A stretch of DNA of 5,937 nucleotides from an uncultured Verrucomicrobiales bacterium (GTDB lineage: Bacteria; Verrucomicrobiota; Verrucomicrobiia; Verrucomicrobiales; Akkermansiaceae). The notes under the pieces were generated by a model that was not told the origin of the DNA, made no database searches, and saw only the letters and a program-made list of their open reading frames with translations. Of this stretch, positions 5,818 to 5,937 are shown one piece after another. The stretch spans positions 1 to 5,937 of the forward strand of contig CALFTQ010000168.1 in assembly GCA_937916135.1 (NCBI GenBank). Reading direction: 5' to 3'. The first letter of the stretch is position 1. Every line of letters begins with the position of its first letter. Position numbers and translations under genes: made by a program.

Positions 5818-5937
5818 GGAATTGGGCGGAGCCAAATTCCCATCCCTCATGCGTCAGCGTGAGGGATTTCATACATGCCTGCGGCATGTATTTCATGCAC
5901 AGCGCCAGCTGTGCTTTCATACCGCTGCTCGCAGCGG
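5818..5937. repeat. Tandem array of different palindromes joined by a TTTCAT linker (continues past window)
   Basis: Five consecutive hairpin units fill this stretch. (1) 5818-5840: arms GGAATTGGGC and GCCAAATTCC, one G-A mismatch, loop GGA. (2) 5843-5866: arms TCCCTCATGC and GCGTGAGGGA, one T-G wobble, loop GTCA. (3) 5871-5891: perfect 9-bp stem on ATACATGCC, loop TGC. (4) 5897-5914: GCACAGC and GCTGTGC, loop GCCA. (5) 5922-5937: CCGCTGC and GCAGCGG, loop TC, cut by the window edge. Units 2-5 are separated by TTTCAT ending at 5872, 5896 and 5920; unit 1 is followed by the degenerate TCCCAT ending at 5843. The spacing is 29, 24 and 24 bases. The stems share no sequence beyond GC-rich tips, so this is not a simple repeat of one unit. 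The period varies and no frame codes through it. Confidence 0.85.

Noticed and set aside
5818..5937. CRISPR array
   Set aside because: The variable parts are self-complementary and only about 16-24 bases, while the constant part is a 6-base linker. No direct repeat of 23-40 bases exists and no cas gene is in the window.
5843..5937. Series of intrinsic terminators for the exosortase operon
   Set aside because: The stems are followed only by TTTCAT, not a proper T-tract, and five terminators in tandem would be pointless. The linker recurs exactly, which terminators do not require.

Overview
The window looks like chromosomal DNA from a GC-rich (mid-to-high 50s % by eye) Gram-negative bacterium. 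A Verrucomicrobiota member of the Akkermansia type is my best guess. The clues are a family-type sulfatase, a large secreted Sel1-repeat protein, an exosortase with its EpsI-type partner, weak or absent Shine-Dalgarno sites at several starts, and a ribose-phosphate pyrophosphokinase with a DDMTESGGT loop. This placement is an inference from gene content, not a match to a known genome.

Layout, left to right. Positions 3-200 (+) are the last 65 codons of a sulfatase. Positions 201-286 are a short gap between convergent genes with only weak imperfect dyads. Positions 287-2251 (-) encode a 654-residue exported Sel1/TPR-like repeat protein. Positions 2320-2802 (-) encode a 160-residue orphan protein of visibly lower GC, with a good sigma70-like promoter behind it at 2858-2886. 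The gap 2803-3006 holds that promoter, a leader hairpin and the terminator of the next gene. Positions 3007-3936 (-) encode ribose-phosphate pyrophosphokinase (prs). The divergent gap 3937-4056 holds a + strand promoter candidate. Positions 4057-4992 (+) encode an exosortase, and 4989-5699 (+) encode its EpsI-type partner, overlapping it by four bases with a strong ribosome binding site. The last 238 bases (5700-5937) hold no gene. Their final 120 bases are a tandem array of different perfect or near-perfect palindromes joined by a nearly constant TTTCAT linker, and the array runs off the end of the window.

How the parts relate. The exosortase and EpsI protein form a two-gene operon expected to work in the inner membrane, processing proteins with a C-terminal PEP-CTERM-like sorting tail. 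No substrate or polysaccharide gene lies in the window. Prs is a housekeeping enzyme with its own terminator, divergent from the exosortase operon and apparently unrelated to it. The sulfatase and the Sel1 protein fit an organism that handles sulfated glycans and has many exported proteins, but nothing ties them to one pathway.

The item most worth a second look is the palindrome array at 5818-5937. The self-complementary units vary in sequence while the linker stays constant, the reverse of CRISPR geometry. It is not coding, does not look like a terminator, and is cut off by the window edge.
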